Source of the DNA: Thiobacillus sp. UBA3361
GTDB lineage: Bacteria; Pseudomonadota; Gammaproteobacteria; Burkholderiales; Thiobacillaceae
DNA length: 40,303 nt
Direction of reading: 5' to 3'
Assembly: GCA_002360535.1 (NCBI GenBank)
Contig: DEQR01000071.1
Location: 32,609 to 72,911 of the forward strand
Each line of letters begins with the position of its first letter. Position 1 is the first letter of the stretch. The translations under genes and the position numbers were made by a program. The notes under the pieces were generated by a model that did no database searches, had not been told where the DNA came from, and saw only the letters and a list, made by a program, of their open reading frames with translations. Shown here one piece after another: positions 22,042 to 30,735 of this stretch.

Positions 22042-22452
22042 TCAGCGGCAGCCCAGCACCTTCTTCATCTCTTCCAGGCGTTCGGCCTGCACCCCCGTGG
22101 CCAGGATGCGCGCGTCATCATGCCCGCCCAGCATCAGGGCCGGGATGATGGCCAGCTCGCGGGTTTTTTTGAACGCTTCCCAATGAGGCTTGAAGGCTGC
22201 CACGCGTTCCGGGTCGGTGGCGCTCATGCCGTTCAGCATCCCCTCCAGAACGGCGCTGGCATAGTGCACCTGGGCACGCATCCGCATCAGGAGACGCGGA
22301 TCCCGGACGTCGAGCATGCGCATCAGGCCGGCACGCGCCTCGCCCAGGGCGGCGCAGGCGTACTCCGGAGGCGTCGCTTGGGCCTGGACGGGCAGGGCCG
22401 TCAGGAGGACGGTGAGAAGGAGAAGCAGACGGTGAAGAGTTGGCTTGGTCAT
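22042..22452 (-). CDS. small secreted protein, unknown
   Basis: A 136-residue product with a clear signal peptide (HRLLLLLTVLLTALPVQAQA) and a mature helical domain of about 110 residues. Two cysteines stand near the ends of the mature part (EYACAALGEA and VLGCR) and may form a disulfide. The helices are Met/Arg/Ala-rich (RAGLMRMLDVRDPRLLMRMR). I do not recognise the family. ATG 22452 is chosen because the signal peptide begins there; a 30-residue extension to 22542 looks non-coding. It lies downstream of the haem-motif GGDEF-EAL gene on the same strand, 247 bases away. Confidence 0.65.
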   Translation of the reverse strand: MTKPTLHRLLLLLTVLLTALPVQAQATPPEYACAALGEARAGLMRMLDVRDPRLLMRMRAQVHYASAVLEGMLNGMSATDPERVAAFKPHWEAFKKTRELAIIPALMLGGHDDARILATGVQAERLEEMKKVLGCR

Positions 22453-22595
22453 AGCTGGGCAATGGGAAGGTGGCTCACCCTGGTCTCCTGTGGATGGGGT
22501 TCTCGGCACGGGAAACCTGGGCACCGGTTCGGGTAATCTCATGACGTGACGGCCATACGAAAAGGTTTGGCTCCGGGATGAAGATTCGCCGCTTC

Positions 22596-22623
22596 TGTAT
22601 CAGTTGGCCTTGCCTAATGTCAA
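22596..22623 (-). promoter_or_regulatory. weak candidate promoter for the secreted protein gene
   Basis: On the - strand, a perfect TTGACA (22623-22618) is followed after 16 bases by GATACA (22601-22596), a poor -10. It would give a leader of about 135 bases before ATG 22452. Confidence 0.3.
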
Positions 22624-22699
22624 ATCGGCCGGGCCGGGTAGAAAACCAGGGGTGGTCAAGTTTCGCGGGCAACGCGCCAAACGGCGTCATGCGCTTTTT

Positions 22700-25267
22700 T
22701 TAGCTCTCTCCGACTTGACTCCGTGTTTGGGGTGTGCCGAAGCGGGATGTCCACTCTCTGATGGGCATGGGCTTGCCGAACAGGTAGCCCTGGAAGGACT
22801 GGCAGCCGTTTTTGCGCAGGAAGTCGTGCTGCGCTTCGGTCTCCACGCCCTCGGCGATCACGTCCAGGCCCAGCGACTGGCTCATGGCCAGGATGGCGCT
22901 GACGATGGCGGCGTCGTTGGGGTCCTCGGTCACATCGCGCACGAAGCTCTGGTCGATCTTGAGCTGATCCAGGGGCAGGCGCTTGAGGTAGGACAGGGAG
23001 GAATAGCCGGTGCCGAAGTCGTCCAGCGAAAAACTGACGCCCAGGGCCTTGATCTGGCGCATGCGCTGGATGACCTCGTCCGCGTTGTCCAGCACCACAC
23101 TCTCGGTGAGCTCCAGTTTCAGGCGCGCGGGATCGATGCCGCTTTCGCGCAGACAGGTGGCGATCTGCTCGACGAACTGGGGCTGGTGGAACTGGCGGGC
23201 ACTGACGTTGATGGCCAGCCGCAGTTCGCGCGTTTCCACATGCCTCGCCCAGGCGCTTAGCTGGGCGCAGGCGGAGCGCAGCACCCATTCGCCCATGGGC
23301 AGGATCAGCCCGGTCTCCTCGGCCAGCGGAATGAAGCGGGCCGGGGATACCGGCTCCTGGCCGGGGGGGAACCAGCGCAACAACGCCTCAGCACCGATCA
23401 GGCGGCCCTGCCGGTCCACCTGCGGCTGGTAATACAGGCGCAGTTCGTCGCGGGCCAGGGCCTGACGGAGGGCGGCCTCCAGGGCCGTGCGGGCGTCGAT
23501 GGTCGCCTGCATGGCCTGGTTGAAGAAACGCAGGCGGTCACGGCCGCCCCCCTTGGCCTGGTAAAGGGCCACGTCGGCCTGCTTGAAAAGCGTGTCGGTG
23601 CCGGTGTCCGTGCCCTGGAAGAGGGTGATGCCCATGCTGGCGGTAACCTCGTACTCGGCCTTGTCGCCGTCCAGAATGTAGGGCCGGCCCAGGGCATGGC
23701 GCACCTTCTCGGCGATCATCTCCGCCTTGTGGGCGGCGGAGGCCTGGTCCTGGCTCAGGTTCTCCAGGATCAGCACGTACTCGTCGCCCCCCAGGCGGGC
23801 CACCGTGTCTTCCTGGCGGACGCTGGCCACCAGGCGGCGCGCCACCTCCTGGAGCAGCCGGTCGCCCATCATGTGCCCCTGGGAGTCGTTCAGCAGCTTG
23901 AAGTTGTCCAGGTCCAGCATCAACAGCGCCCCATAGGCCTCGCTGCGCCGGCTGGTGACCAGGGCGTGATCCAGGCGGTCGAGGAGCAGCCGCCGGTTGG
24001 GCAAACGGGTGAGGGGATCGAAGTAGGCCAGGTTCTGGATCTCGGCCTGAGCCCGCTTGCGTTCGCTGATGTCCTGCTTGACCGCCAGATAGTGGGTGGC
24101 GCGGCCCTCCGCGTCCCGCACCGGGGCGATGACGGCCCACTCCACGAACTCCGCGCCGTCCTTGCGCCGGTTGATGAATTCGCCTTCCCAGGTCTCGCCG
24201 CGGCCCAGGGCGTCCCACAGGTCGCGATAGGTCGATTCCGGCGTCTTGCCCGATTTCAGGATGCTCGGGTTGGCGCCCAGCAGCTCTTCCCGGCTGTAGC
24301 CGGTGTCGCGCAGGCAGGCGGTGTTGACGTATTCGATGCGCCCCTTCAAGTCGGTGATGAGGATGTTGGTGGGGCTTTGTTCCACCGCCTGGGATAGCTT
24401 GCCCAAGGCCTGATCGCGGCTGCGCACCTCATCCGCCATGCGGTTGAAGGTCGCGGCCAGTTCGCTGAGTTCGTCCTGCCTGTCGGCGGCCGAATTGACC
24501 GGGATGCGCGTCCCGTAGTCGCCGGCGGCGATGCTTTGCGCCCCCTCCCGCAGGCGGTTCAGGCGGCGCAGGACGAGCCGGTCCAGGATCAGGCCCAGGG
24601 CCACGAAGACCACCGCGAAGGCCGCCAGGCTCTTCAGCAGCTGGCCGCTCCAGATGCGTACCACCCGTTCCTGGAACTTGGCCGTGGGCATGCGGATGCT
24701 GACCACCCCGCGCAGTTCCCCGACCCGGTAGCCGTAGGCCTCGGCGTAGCGTTCCCGGATGCTGGGCGGGGCGGCCTCGCGCGTGCCATGGCATTTCAGA
24801 CAGAAGGGCTCGATGCGGATGGGGGCGGTGAACAGCATGTAACCCACGCCCCGGTCGCTGACGATTTCCCGCAGGCGTTCCCTGGCGCCGGGGTGGTCGC
24901 GATACCAGGCCATGTCCTCCAGCTCGAAGCGGTCTGCCCGGTTGGCGGGGTTGCGCGGCCGGTCGGAGACGTTGTTGAAGATGATGCCGCTCTTGTTCCA
25001 GTTGGCGAAGTCCCGCGAGATGCGCGAGAAGGAATGGGCCGGCAGGAAGCCGATGGTGCGGTCGTTGACCGGCAGGCCGCTGGCCACGAACTGCTCCTGA
25101 TACACGCGGCGCGTGGCCATCATGAAGCCGTAGATGGACTTGGCGTCGTATTCCAGCTCCGCCAGGGTTTCCGCCTCCAGCTTCCGGTAACTGACGGTCA
25201 GGTCGATGGCCAGCACCAGGCTCAGCAGGATGCCCAGCAGCAGCCAGATCTTGTGTTTCAGCTTCAT
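22700..25267 (-). CDS. haem-motif (DUF3365-type) sensor with HAMP, PAS, GGDEF and EAL domains
   Basis: An 855-residue membrane sensor for cyclic di-GMP turnover. Order: membrane helix at about 6-26; periplasmic Tll0287/DUF3365-like domain (RRVYQEQF, GFLPAHSFSRIS) containing a c-type haem motif CLKCH at 156-160; second helix at about 212-230; HAMP; PAS (TNILITDLKGRIEYVN); GGDEF; EAL. The cyclase active site reads GGDEY at 493-497 and an RxxD inhibitory site (RQED) sits five residues before it. The phosphodiesterase domain has EALLR at 627, NVSARQ, ELTES, DDFGTGYSS, KIDQSF and IAEGVE, so it looks active. The likely signal is redox state or a small gas such as NO or O2 (inference). ATG 25267 begins the first membrane helix. 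Confidence 0.9.
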   Translation of the reverse strand: MKLKHKIWLLLGILLSLVLAIDLTVSYRKLEAETLAELEYDAKSIYGFMMATRRVYQEQFVASGLPVNDRTIGFLPAHSFSRISRDFANWNKSGIIFNNVSDRPRNPANRADRFELEDMAWYRDHPGARERLREIVSDRGVGYMLFTAPIRIEPFCLKCHGTREAAPPSIRERYAEAYGYRVGELRGVVSIRMPTAKFQERVVRIWSGQLLKSLAAFAVVFVALGLILDRLVLRRLNRLREGAQSIAAGDYGTRIPVNSAADRQDELSELAATFNRMADEVRSRDQALGKLSQAVEQSPTNILITDLKGRIEYVNTACLRDTGYSREELLGANPSILKSGKTPESTYRDLWDALGRGETWEGEFINRRKDGAEFVEWAVIAPVRDAEGRATHYLAVKQDISERKRAQAEIQNLAYFDPLTRLPNRRLLLDRLDHALVTSRRSEAYGALLMLDLDNFKLLNDSQGHMMGDRLLQEVARRLVASVRQEDTVARLGGDEYVLILENLSQDQASAAHKAEMIAEKVRHALGRPYILDGDKAEYEVTASMGITLFQGTDTGTDTLFKQADVALYQAKGGGRDRLRFFNQAMQATIDARTALEAALRQALARDELRLYYQPQVDRQGRLIGAEALLRWFPPGQEPVSPARFIPLAEETGLILPMGEWVLRSACAQLSAWARHVETRELRLAINVSARQFHQPQFVEQIATCLRESGIDPARLKLELTESVVLDNADEVIQRMRQIKALGVSFSLDDFGTGYSSLSYLKRLPLDQLKIDQSFVRDVTEDPNDAAIVSAILAMSQSLGLDVIAEGVETEAQHDFLRKNGCQSFQGYLFGKPMPIREWTSRFGTPQTRSQVGES

Positions 25268-25624
25268 GACCCGCGCCTGTCTCCGGCCCGCGGCCCTCCC
25301 GGACACCCGCCGGAAATGGCCTGCCTGGAGCAAGGATCAGAACGAAAGGTGTGGTCGCGTTTCATTTCTCCACCAACGATTCGGGGAGGCTCCGCGTCGC
25401 CGACTGCGCCTCCCCCGCGTGCCGCACGAGATCCCGGCCGCGGGGCCGCTGCGTCCCTCCCCCAATAACGGCAGGCAGTGGTGATAACTTTCGCCCCGCT
25501 TAACCGATACCTATGCAACACCCGGGCAGCCGGCCCGCGGCGGGAAGGGCCGGGGTGTTGCGCGATCCGGGTCCGGGCGGATAGGGTGTCCGCACACAGC
25601 TTGCATTGTTTGCCTGCCATCCCT
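25268..25624. other. divergent intergenic region
   Basis: This stretch separates two divergent genes and should hold both promoters. I see no convincing -35/-10 pair on either strand and no strong repeat. The open frame that continues upstream of ATG 25625 lacks any conserved look. Confidence 0.4.
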
Positions 25625-26725
25625 ATGTCGGTGTCGCGGATCATTGTTCTGAGTTTGCTGCTCGTCGCCGCCCACGCGGCGGACGCGGCCTGCCCGCTGC
25701 CGCCGGAAGGGCTGCTGGAGGTCACCGCGGAGCGGCGGCCGGTGGATTTGGAAGCGGAGTTGGCGCGGCCCTGGCAGGCTGGCGGCGAGATCGTCCTGTA
25801 TTGCGCGCCGGACGGGACGCCCAGGGCCGGCCGGCTGCCGTGGCCGCCGCGCGATACGGCGGAGGAGTTGGCGCGCCGCGCCGAGCATTTTGCCTTGGCG
25901 CGCAAGCTCAACTTCGCCCGCAAAGGCGAGGCGCATCCCCTGGGACTGCCCATGGCGCCGGCGCAGATCGCCCTGCTCGAACGCTTCGCGCTGAGCGACG
26001 CGGGCGCCGTCTGGCTGCGCGAGGTGGCCGACGACACCCTGCGGCTGTTCAACAAGGGGTATCTGGAATACGACCCGGTGCTCTGGCGGCAAGCGGTCGG
26101 CGCGGGCCGCATGCCGCAGCTGTCGCTTCTGCTCACCGGCAAACTGACCGAGACCGCGCTGTTCGCCGGCGACGCGGGTGTGTTCAAGTTCTCCGGCTAC
26201 GCCGGGCCGGGGGCCATGGCCCACCCGGGCGCCATCGGCCTGGGCGACGCCGGTCTGCGCTGCCAGTTCCCGTCCAGCGAGGAGCTGGTCGATCCGCACG
26301 CCATCATCTCCCACGAATTCGGCCATACCCGCTACGGCGATCCGTCCAGCGCCGGCAGCCTGCTGGGCGAGGCGCGCACCGTGGAGCGCTATGAAAACCC
26401 GGTGCGCGTGCGCAACGGATACGAGCCCCGCGCGGTCTATTTCCAGCGTGTCAACCAAGGGGTGCCGGAGGCGCAGAAGGGCAGCCTGCTGGAGCGGCTG
26501 TTGCGGCTGGAAAAGGAGCAGGGCATCTCGGTCGCCGACCAGACCGCCGTCGATCGCTACCACTGCGACTGCCCCGGCCCGCTGCCCATCATCCTGGACT
26601 GCGTGGCGCGCGAGCGTTCCGGTGGGCCGGGGGGAACGCCGGGCACCGAGTACGACTGCAAGCTGAACTGGCGGCCCGAGGGGATTCCGGCACCGCCCGG
26701 CCAGCTCCTGCCCATGCCGCGATAA
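25625..26725 (+). CDS. secreted HEXXH metalloprotein, putative zinc peptidase
   Basis: A 366-residue exported protein (signal peptide residues 1-22, ending ADAA). The key feature is ISHEFGHTRYGD, an HEXXH zinc site at His230-Glu231-His234, with Glu249 in LGEARTVE as a possible third ligand (gluzincin layout). Downstream RYENPVRVRNGYEPR resembles motifs of the M91-type effector peptidases, but I cannot confirm that family. The C-terminus is Cys-rich (YHCDCPGP, LDCVARE, YDCKLNW), suggesting disulfides. A signal peptide points to the periplasm or outside of the cell. It stands alone between two c-di-GMP sensors and has no visible ribosome binding site. Confidence 0.75.
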   Translation: MSVSRIIVLSLLLVAAHAADAACPLPPEGLLEVTAERRPVDLEAELARPWQAGGEIVLYCAPDGTPRAGRLPWPPRDTAEELARRAEHFALARKLNFARKGEAHPLGLPMAPAQIALLERFALSDAGAVWLREVADDTLRLFNKGYLEYDPVLWRQAVGAGRMPQLSLLLTGKLTETALFAGDAGVFKFSGYAGPGAMAHPGAIGLGDAGLRCQFPSSEELVDPHAIISHEFGHTRYGDPSSAGSLLGEARTVERYENPVRVRNGYEPRAVYFQRVNQGVPEAQKGSLLERLLRLEKEQGISVADQTAVDRYHCDCPGPLPIILDCVARERSGGPGGTPGTEYDCKLNWRPEGIPAPPGQLLPMPR

Positions 26726-26793
26726 CACGGCGATTACCCAGCTCGGCCACCCTGGCGCGAACCGCTGCATGAGCGAAATTGGTTTGAACGTGG

Positions 26794-29700
26794 CTACGCG
26801 TTGTCGTACAGGCCACGCATTTCTTCCAGCAACCGGTCGCTGATGGCGCGTGCATCGAGCAGGCCTGCCCGCGCTCCGGTGGCATCGCCGTGGAGGTACC
26901 CTTCCAGCAGACCATGCACCAGGTCATGCAGTTGGGTGTGGAGTGTGTCGATTTTAGCCAACTGTGCCCCGGCCGGTGATCCCGTACGGGTGCGCGCGGT
27001 TTCCAGCCACTGGCCGAAGCGGCACAGCCGGCCGTCCATGGCTGGCGGCGCGCCGCGCTCCCCGTTCAGGTATTTCTCGAATCCCCTGAGCCAGGCACGG
27101 TGTTCCACACCCGCGTACAGGATGGACAAGGCGGAATGGGACAGACTCCTCACGCTGACCCAGCTGGGCGCCGGACGCCATTGCTTGACCCAGTCTGGCA
27201 GGGCTTCCGGCGGCATGGGCCGGGCGATGCCGTAGCCTTGGGCCAGTTCGCAGCCGAGCTGCAGAAGCATTTCGCCGTGCGGGACGGTCTCCACGCCCTC
27301 GGCGATGACGCGCAGCTGGAAGGCCTGGGCCAGTCCCTGCACGCCTTGCAGGATGGCGAGGTCCTCGGGGTCATGCAGCATGTCGCGCACGAAGCTCTGA
27401 TCGATCTTCAAGACATCCACCGGCAGGTGCTTGAGATAGGTCAGCGAGGAATAGCCGGTGCCGAAGTCGTCCAGGGCGAAGCCCACGCCCATGTCGGCGC
27501 AGGCGCGGATGATCTGCGACACATGGCGGATGTCCTCCAGGGCACTGGTTTCCACGACTTCCAGTTCCAGGCTGCCGCGCTGCACCAGGGGGTGGTTGTT
27601 GAGCAAGGTATGCAGCCGGTCCACGAAATCAGGCTGCTGCAGGTGCAGCGCGGAGATGTTGACGCTCACCGGCAGCCACAAACCTTGTGCCTGCCAGGCC
27701 TCGATCTGGGTGAGCGCCGTGTCGATCACCCATTGCCCGATCTCGATGTCGATCTGGTGCGCCACGATGCTGGGCAGAAAAGCGGCCGGAGTGAGCAGGC
27801 CGCGTTCCGGGTGCGACCAGCGCAGCAGGGCCTCGGCACCCACCACCTCGCCGCTGCGCATGTTCACCTTGGGCTGGTAGTGCAACAGGAATTCCTGCCG
27901 GACGAGCCCGCGTTTGATGTCCTCCAGGGTTTCGTGCTGGCTGCGCATGTTGCGGGCCAGTTCGGCGTCGAAGCCGAGATAGCGGTTCTTGCCCGCCAGC
28001 TTGGCTTGGTACATGGCCTGATCGGCCTGGCGCAACAGCTGTTCGGCCTCGATCTCGTCGGACTGGGGGTAGAAGGTATAGCCGATGCTGCCCGAGACCT
28101 GCACGACCTGGTCGTCCGTCCGCACCGGTTGTGCCGTGGCTTCCAGCAGTCGCTGGATCATGGGTACGCAGTCGCGCTCGTGGTTCAGGTCCACCAGCAC
28201 GGCCACGAATTCATCGCCGCCCATGCGGGCGATGGTGTCGCTTTCGCGCAATGCCGAGCGCATGCGCTCGGCGACGTTCATCAGCACATCGTCGCCCACA
28301 CGGTGGCCATGGCGGTCGTTCACCTCCTTGAACCCGTCCAGATCGATCAGGGCCACCACCAGCTTGAGGCCGCGTCTTTTGGTCTGCGCCATGGCCTGGT
28401 GGAGGCGGTCGGCGAGCAGCACCCGGTTGGGCAGGCCGGTCAGGGAGTCGAAATGGGCGCTGTGCTCCAGCTGCTGCTGCTGTTCCTTCTGGGCGGTGAT
28501 GTCGGAGAACAGCGCCACGTAGTGCCGCAGACGGCCGGCGGTGTCGCGCACCGCGCTGATGGTGATGGATTCGGCAAACGGTTCGCCGTCCTTGCGCCGA
28601 TTCCAGATCTCGCCGCTCCAGTGGCCGTTTTCAAGGAGTGAGCGCCACAGCTCGGCGTAGAACTCGGGGCCCTGGCGCCCGGATTTGAGGAAGCTGGTAT
28701 TGCGGCCCACGGCCTCGTCCAGGGTATAGCCGGTGATGTCGGTGAAGGCGGCGTTGGCATCGACGATCACGCCCGCCGGGTCGGTGATGATGATGCCCTC
28801 GCGGGCGCTGGTGAACACGCTGGCCGCCAGTTGCAGCTGCGCATCGGCCTGCTTGCGGTCGGTGATGTCATAACAATGACCGATGTAGCCGATGAATCGG
28901 CCGGCGCTGTCATAGCGCGGCCGGCCCTCGTCGCGGATCCAGCGGTAGCCGCCGTCGGCATGGCGCAGGCGGTAGTCCATGGTGAAGGGCTCGCGCCGGT
29001 CGAAGGCCTCCGAGTAAGTGGCCAGGCAGCGATCGAGATCCTCAGGGTGCGCGCCTTCGGCCCACCCGTCGCCCAGTTCCTGCTCCAGGGTACGGCCGGT
29101 GAAACGCAGCCAGGGCTCGTTGAAATAGTCGCAGCGCTTGTCCGGTCCCGAGGTCCAGATCAATGCCGAGCCGCTGTCGGCCAGGGTGTGGAAATGCTGC
29201 TCGCTCTCACGGGTGGCCGCAGCCGATTGTTCATGTTCCCGTTCGAGACGTTCCAGCGCGCGGTTGCGGTTGCTCAGGCGAATCACCGTCAGTAGCAGTG
29301 TAGTGCCGATACCGGTGATCAGGATGATCCACAGCAGCTGCCAACGCTGCCAGACCTCGCGCGGAGTAAACGGAGGCACCTTGTCGAAGGGTGGCAGACG
29401 CAGGGCGCGGACCAGGTTCTCCACCGGCAGGTAGTCGCCGGGCGGGGCGAAGCCGCCGATACCCGCTGCCCGCGCTACTGGATGTTCTTCGTCCAGGGCC
29501 ATGAGGCCGGCGGCAACCTTGCGGGTGATGCGGCCGTTCACGTGCGGCAGGGCGACGAATGCCCATTCCGGGTAGAGTCGAGTCGAGACCCGGAAAGGGT
29601 AGCCGGGCGGATATTGTCGATGGATGATCCGCAACCGCGCGGGATCCAGCAGGCCATCGCGGGTCAGCTCCTCGATGATGCCGGTGCGCACGAAGCCGTA

Positions 29701-30270
29701 CTCAGCCTGGCCGTCCAATACAGCCTCCACGACTTGGTCATGTCCCTTCACCACATTGAGTTGGACGTCGGCCGGCAGTTCCAGTCCCGCCTGCAGCAGC
29801 TCATAGGCCTGGGCCTGGTAGCCGCCCAGGAAGGAAGTGCCGGGCACGGCGATCCGTCGGCCCTTGAGATCGGTCAGGCGGGTGATGCCGGGCAGGTCGG
29901 AGCGGCCGATGATCACGCCACCCAGACTGCTGGTGGCCTGGCCGTTTTCCATGCTGACCAGGGTCGCCAGCGCGCCGGTCAGCTTGTTCCGGCTGCGCAG
30001 CAGGATGTAATGGCTGGGGCTGGTGAACACCAGGTCCACCTGTCCGAGCGCCATGGCCCGCTCCATCTCCGGGTGGCTGAGCACGCGCAGTTCGACACGG
30101 GTGTCGGGCAGTTGCCGGCTCAGATAGTCGGCCAGGGGGCGGTAGCGCTTTTCCAGGATTGCCTTGGGACGATAGGCGAACATGCCCAGCGTCAGTGTGT
30201 CCGCTGCCGTGGCAGGCGCGGCAGCGGCGAGCAGCAGAAGCAGCGCCAGGGCCTTGGCTAAACCGAGCAT
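26794..30270 (-). CDS. PhnD-like sensor with two PAS, GGDEF, EAL and CZB domains
   Basis: A 1158-residue c-di-GMP signalling protein. Order: signal peptide (1-23); PhnD-like periplasmic binding domain (about 25-300, with TLGMFAYRPKAILE, VDLVFTSPSHYIL, PGTSFLGGY); one membrane helix at about 311-331; two PAS domains (the first with HPEDLDRCLATY, the second with EGIIITDPAGVIVDAN); GGDEF with canonical GGDEF at 684-688 and an RxxD site (RESD); EAL with EALLR at 813; and a C-terminal chemoreceptor zinc-binding (CZB) domain: EHRAW, CRFGQWL and TLHTQLH supply a Cys/His site. The PhnD-like part probably binds a small anion such as a phosphonate, phosphite or other oxyanion (inference). ATG 30270 begins the signal peptide; ATG 30348 behind GAGGGG would add 26 residues. 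Confidence 0.88.
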   Translation of the reverse strand: MLGLAKALALLLLLAAAAPATAADTLTLGMFAYRPKAILEKRYRPLADYLSRQLPDTRVELRVLSHPEMERAMALGQVDLVFTSPSHYILLRSRNKLTGALATLVSMENGQATSSLGGVIIGRSDLPGITRLTDLKGRRIAVPGTSFLGGYQAQAYELLQAGLELPADVQLNVVKGHDQVVEAVLDGQAEYGFVRTGIIEELTRDGLLDPARLRIIHRQYPPGYPFRVSTRLYPEWAFVALPHVNGRITRKVAAGLMALDEEHPVARAAGIGGFAPPGDYLPVENLVRALRLPPFDKVPPFTPREVWQRWQLLWIILITGIGTTLLLTVIRLSNRNRALERLEREHEQSAAATRESEQHFHTLADSGSALIWTSGPDKRCDYFNEPWLRFTGRTLEQELGDGWAEGAHPEDLDRCLATYSEAFDRREPFTMDYRLRHADGGYRWIRDEGRPRYDSAGRFIGYIGHCYDITDRKQADAQLQLAASVFTSAREGIIITDPAGVIVDANAAFTDITGYTLDEAVGRNTSFLKSGRQGPEFYAELWRSLLENGHWSGEIWNRRKDGEPFAESITISAVRDTAGRLRHYVALFSDITAQKEQQQQLEHSAHFDSLTGLPNRVLLADRLHQAMAQTKRRGLKLVVALIDLDGFKEVNDRHGHRVGDDVLMNVAERMRSALRESDTIARMGGDEFVAVLVDLNHERDCVPMIQRLLEATAQPVRTDDQVVQVSGSIGYTFYPQSDEIEAEQLLRQADQAMYQAKLAGKNRYLGFDAELARNMRSQHETLEDIKRGLVRQEFLLHYQPKVNMRSGEVVGAEALLRWSHPERGLLTPAAFLPSIVAHQIDIEIGQWVIDTALTQIEAWQAQGLWLPVSVNISALHLQQPDFVDRLHTLLNNHPLVQRGSLELEVVETSALEDIRHVSQIIRACADMGVGFALDDFGTGYSSLTYLKHLPVDVLKIDQSFVRDMLHDPEDLAILQGVQGLAQAFQLRVIAEGVETVPHGEMLLQLGCELAQGYGIARPMPPEALPDWVKQWRPAPSWVSVRSLSHSALSILYAGVEHRAWLRGFEKYLNGERGAPPAMDGRLCRFGQWLETARTRTGSPAGAQLAKIDTLHTQLHDLVHGLLEGYLHGDATGARAGLLDARAISDRLLEEMRGLYDNA

Positions 30271-30735
30271 GGTCACCCGGAGCGGGCATCCGGCCGGCGC
30301 CTTCGCGCGGGCGGATTGCCGGATTGCGTCAGGCACGTCAGTGTTCATCCCCTCACGAGCCAGGGTGGATGGCGGCCGCATGGGGGCGAGCGCTGTTCCC
30401 GGCCGGACACGAACGGGCAGAAGCCGCGCGGGCGGGATCAAGTACGCCATGGGCTGCCTGGGTTGTGGAAGCGTTGCTTATATCGGCCAATGCCGTGCCG
30501 ACCTTAGAAAAATTCCAAAGTGCCCCTCATGCCGTCATGGGTTGTGTTGCAACAGACTGATTCACCATTGTTTCTTCCGCGTCAGCGGTCGGGCTGGCAG
30601 GCGTCGGGCGACGGTCGGCCGGCGTTTGACATGCATCAAGCCGAGGCGGGGCTCGGCTTGCTATAACGTGGCGCACGGATCGGACGAAGGCCACGACACG
30701 TCCGCCAGCCACCCCTCATTGCCCCGGAGTACGCC
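30271..30735. other. divergent control region between the PhnD-like sensor and the FmdE-like gene
   Basis: The interval holds the FNR/DNR-type promoter at 30626-30667 for the rightward cluster. It also holds ATATCGGCCAATGCCG at 30480-30495, which nearly repeats the sequence around the second FNR-like box (ATATCGGTCAATGCCG at 31341-31356). The leftward promoter was not identified. Confidence 0.5.
30626..30667 (+). promoter_or_regulatory. FNR/DNR-type class II promoter of the FmdE-like gene
   Basis: TTGACATGCATCAA (30626-30639) differs from the FNR/DNR consensus TTGAT-N4-ATCAA at one base. TATAAC (30662-30667) is a good -10. With a transcription start near 30674 the box centre (30632.5) lies at about -41.5, the classic class II activator position. 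This predicts induction under low oxygen or nitric oxide. Confidence 0.75.

Noticed and set aside
22560..22701. Possible riboswitch or + strand terminator (T-run at 22695-22701)
   Set aside because: No + strand gene ends here, the hairpin before the T-run is weak, and the T-run overlaps the stop codon of the - strand GGDEF-EAL gene. No known riboswitch core was recognised.
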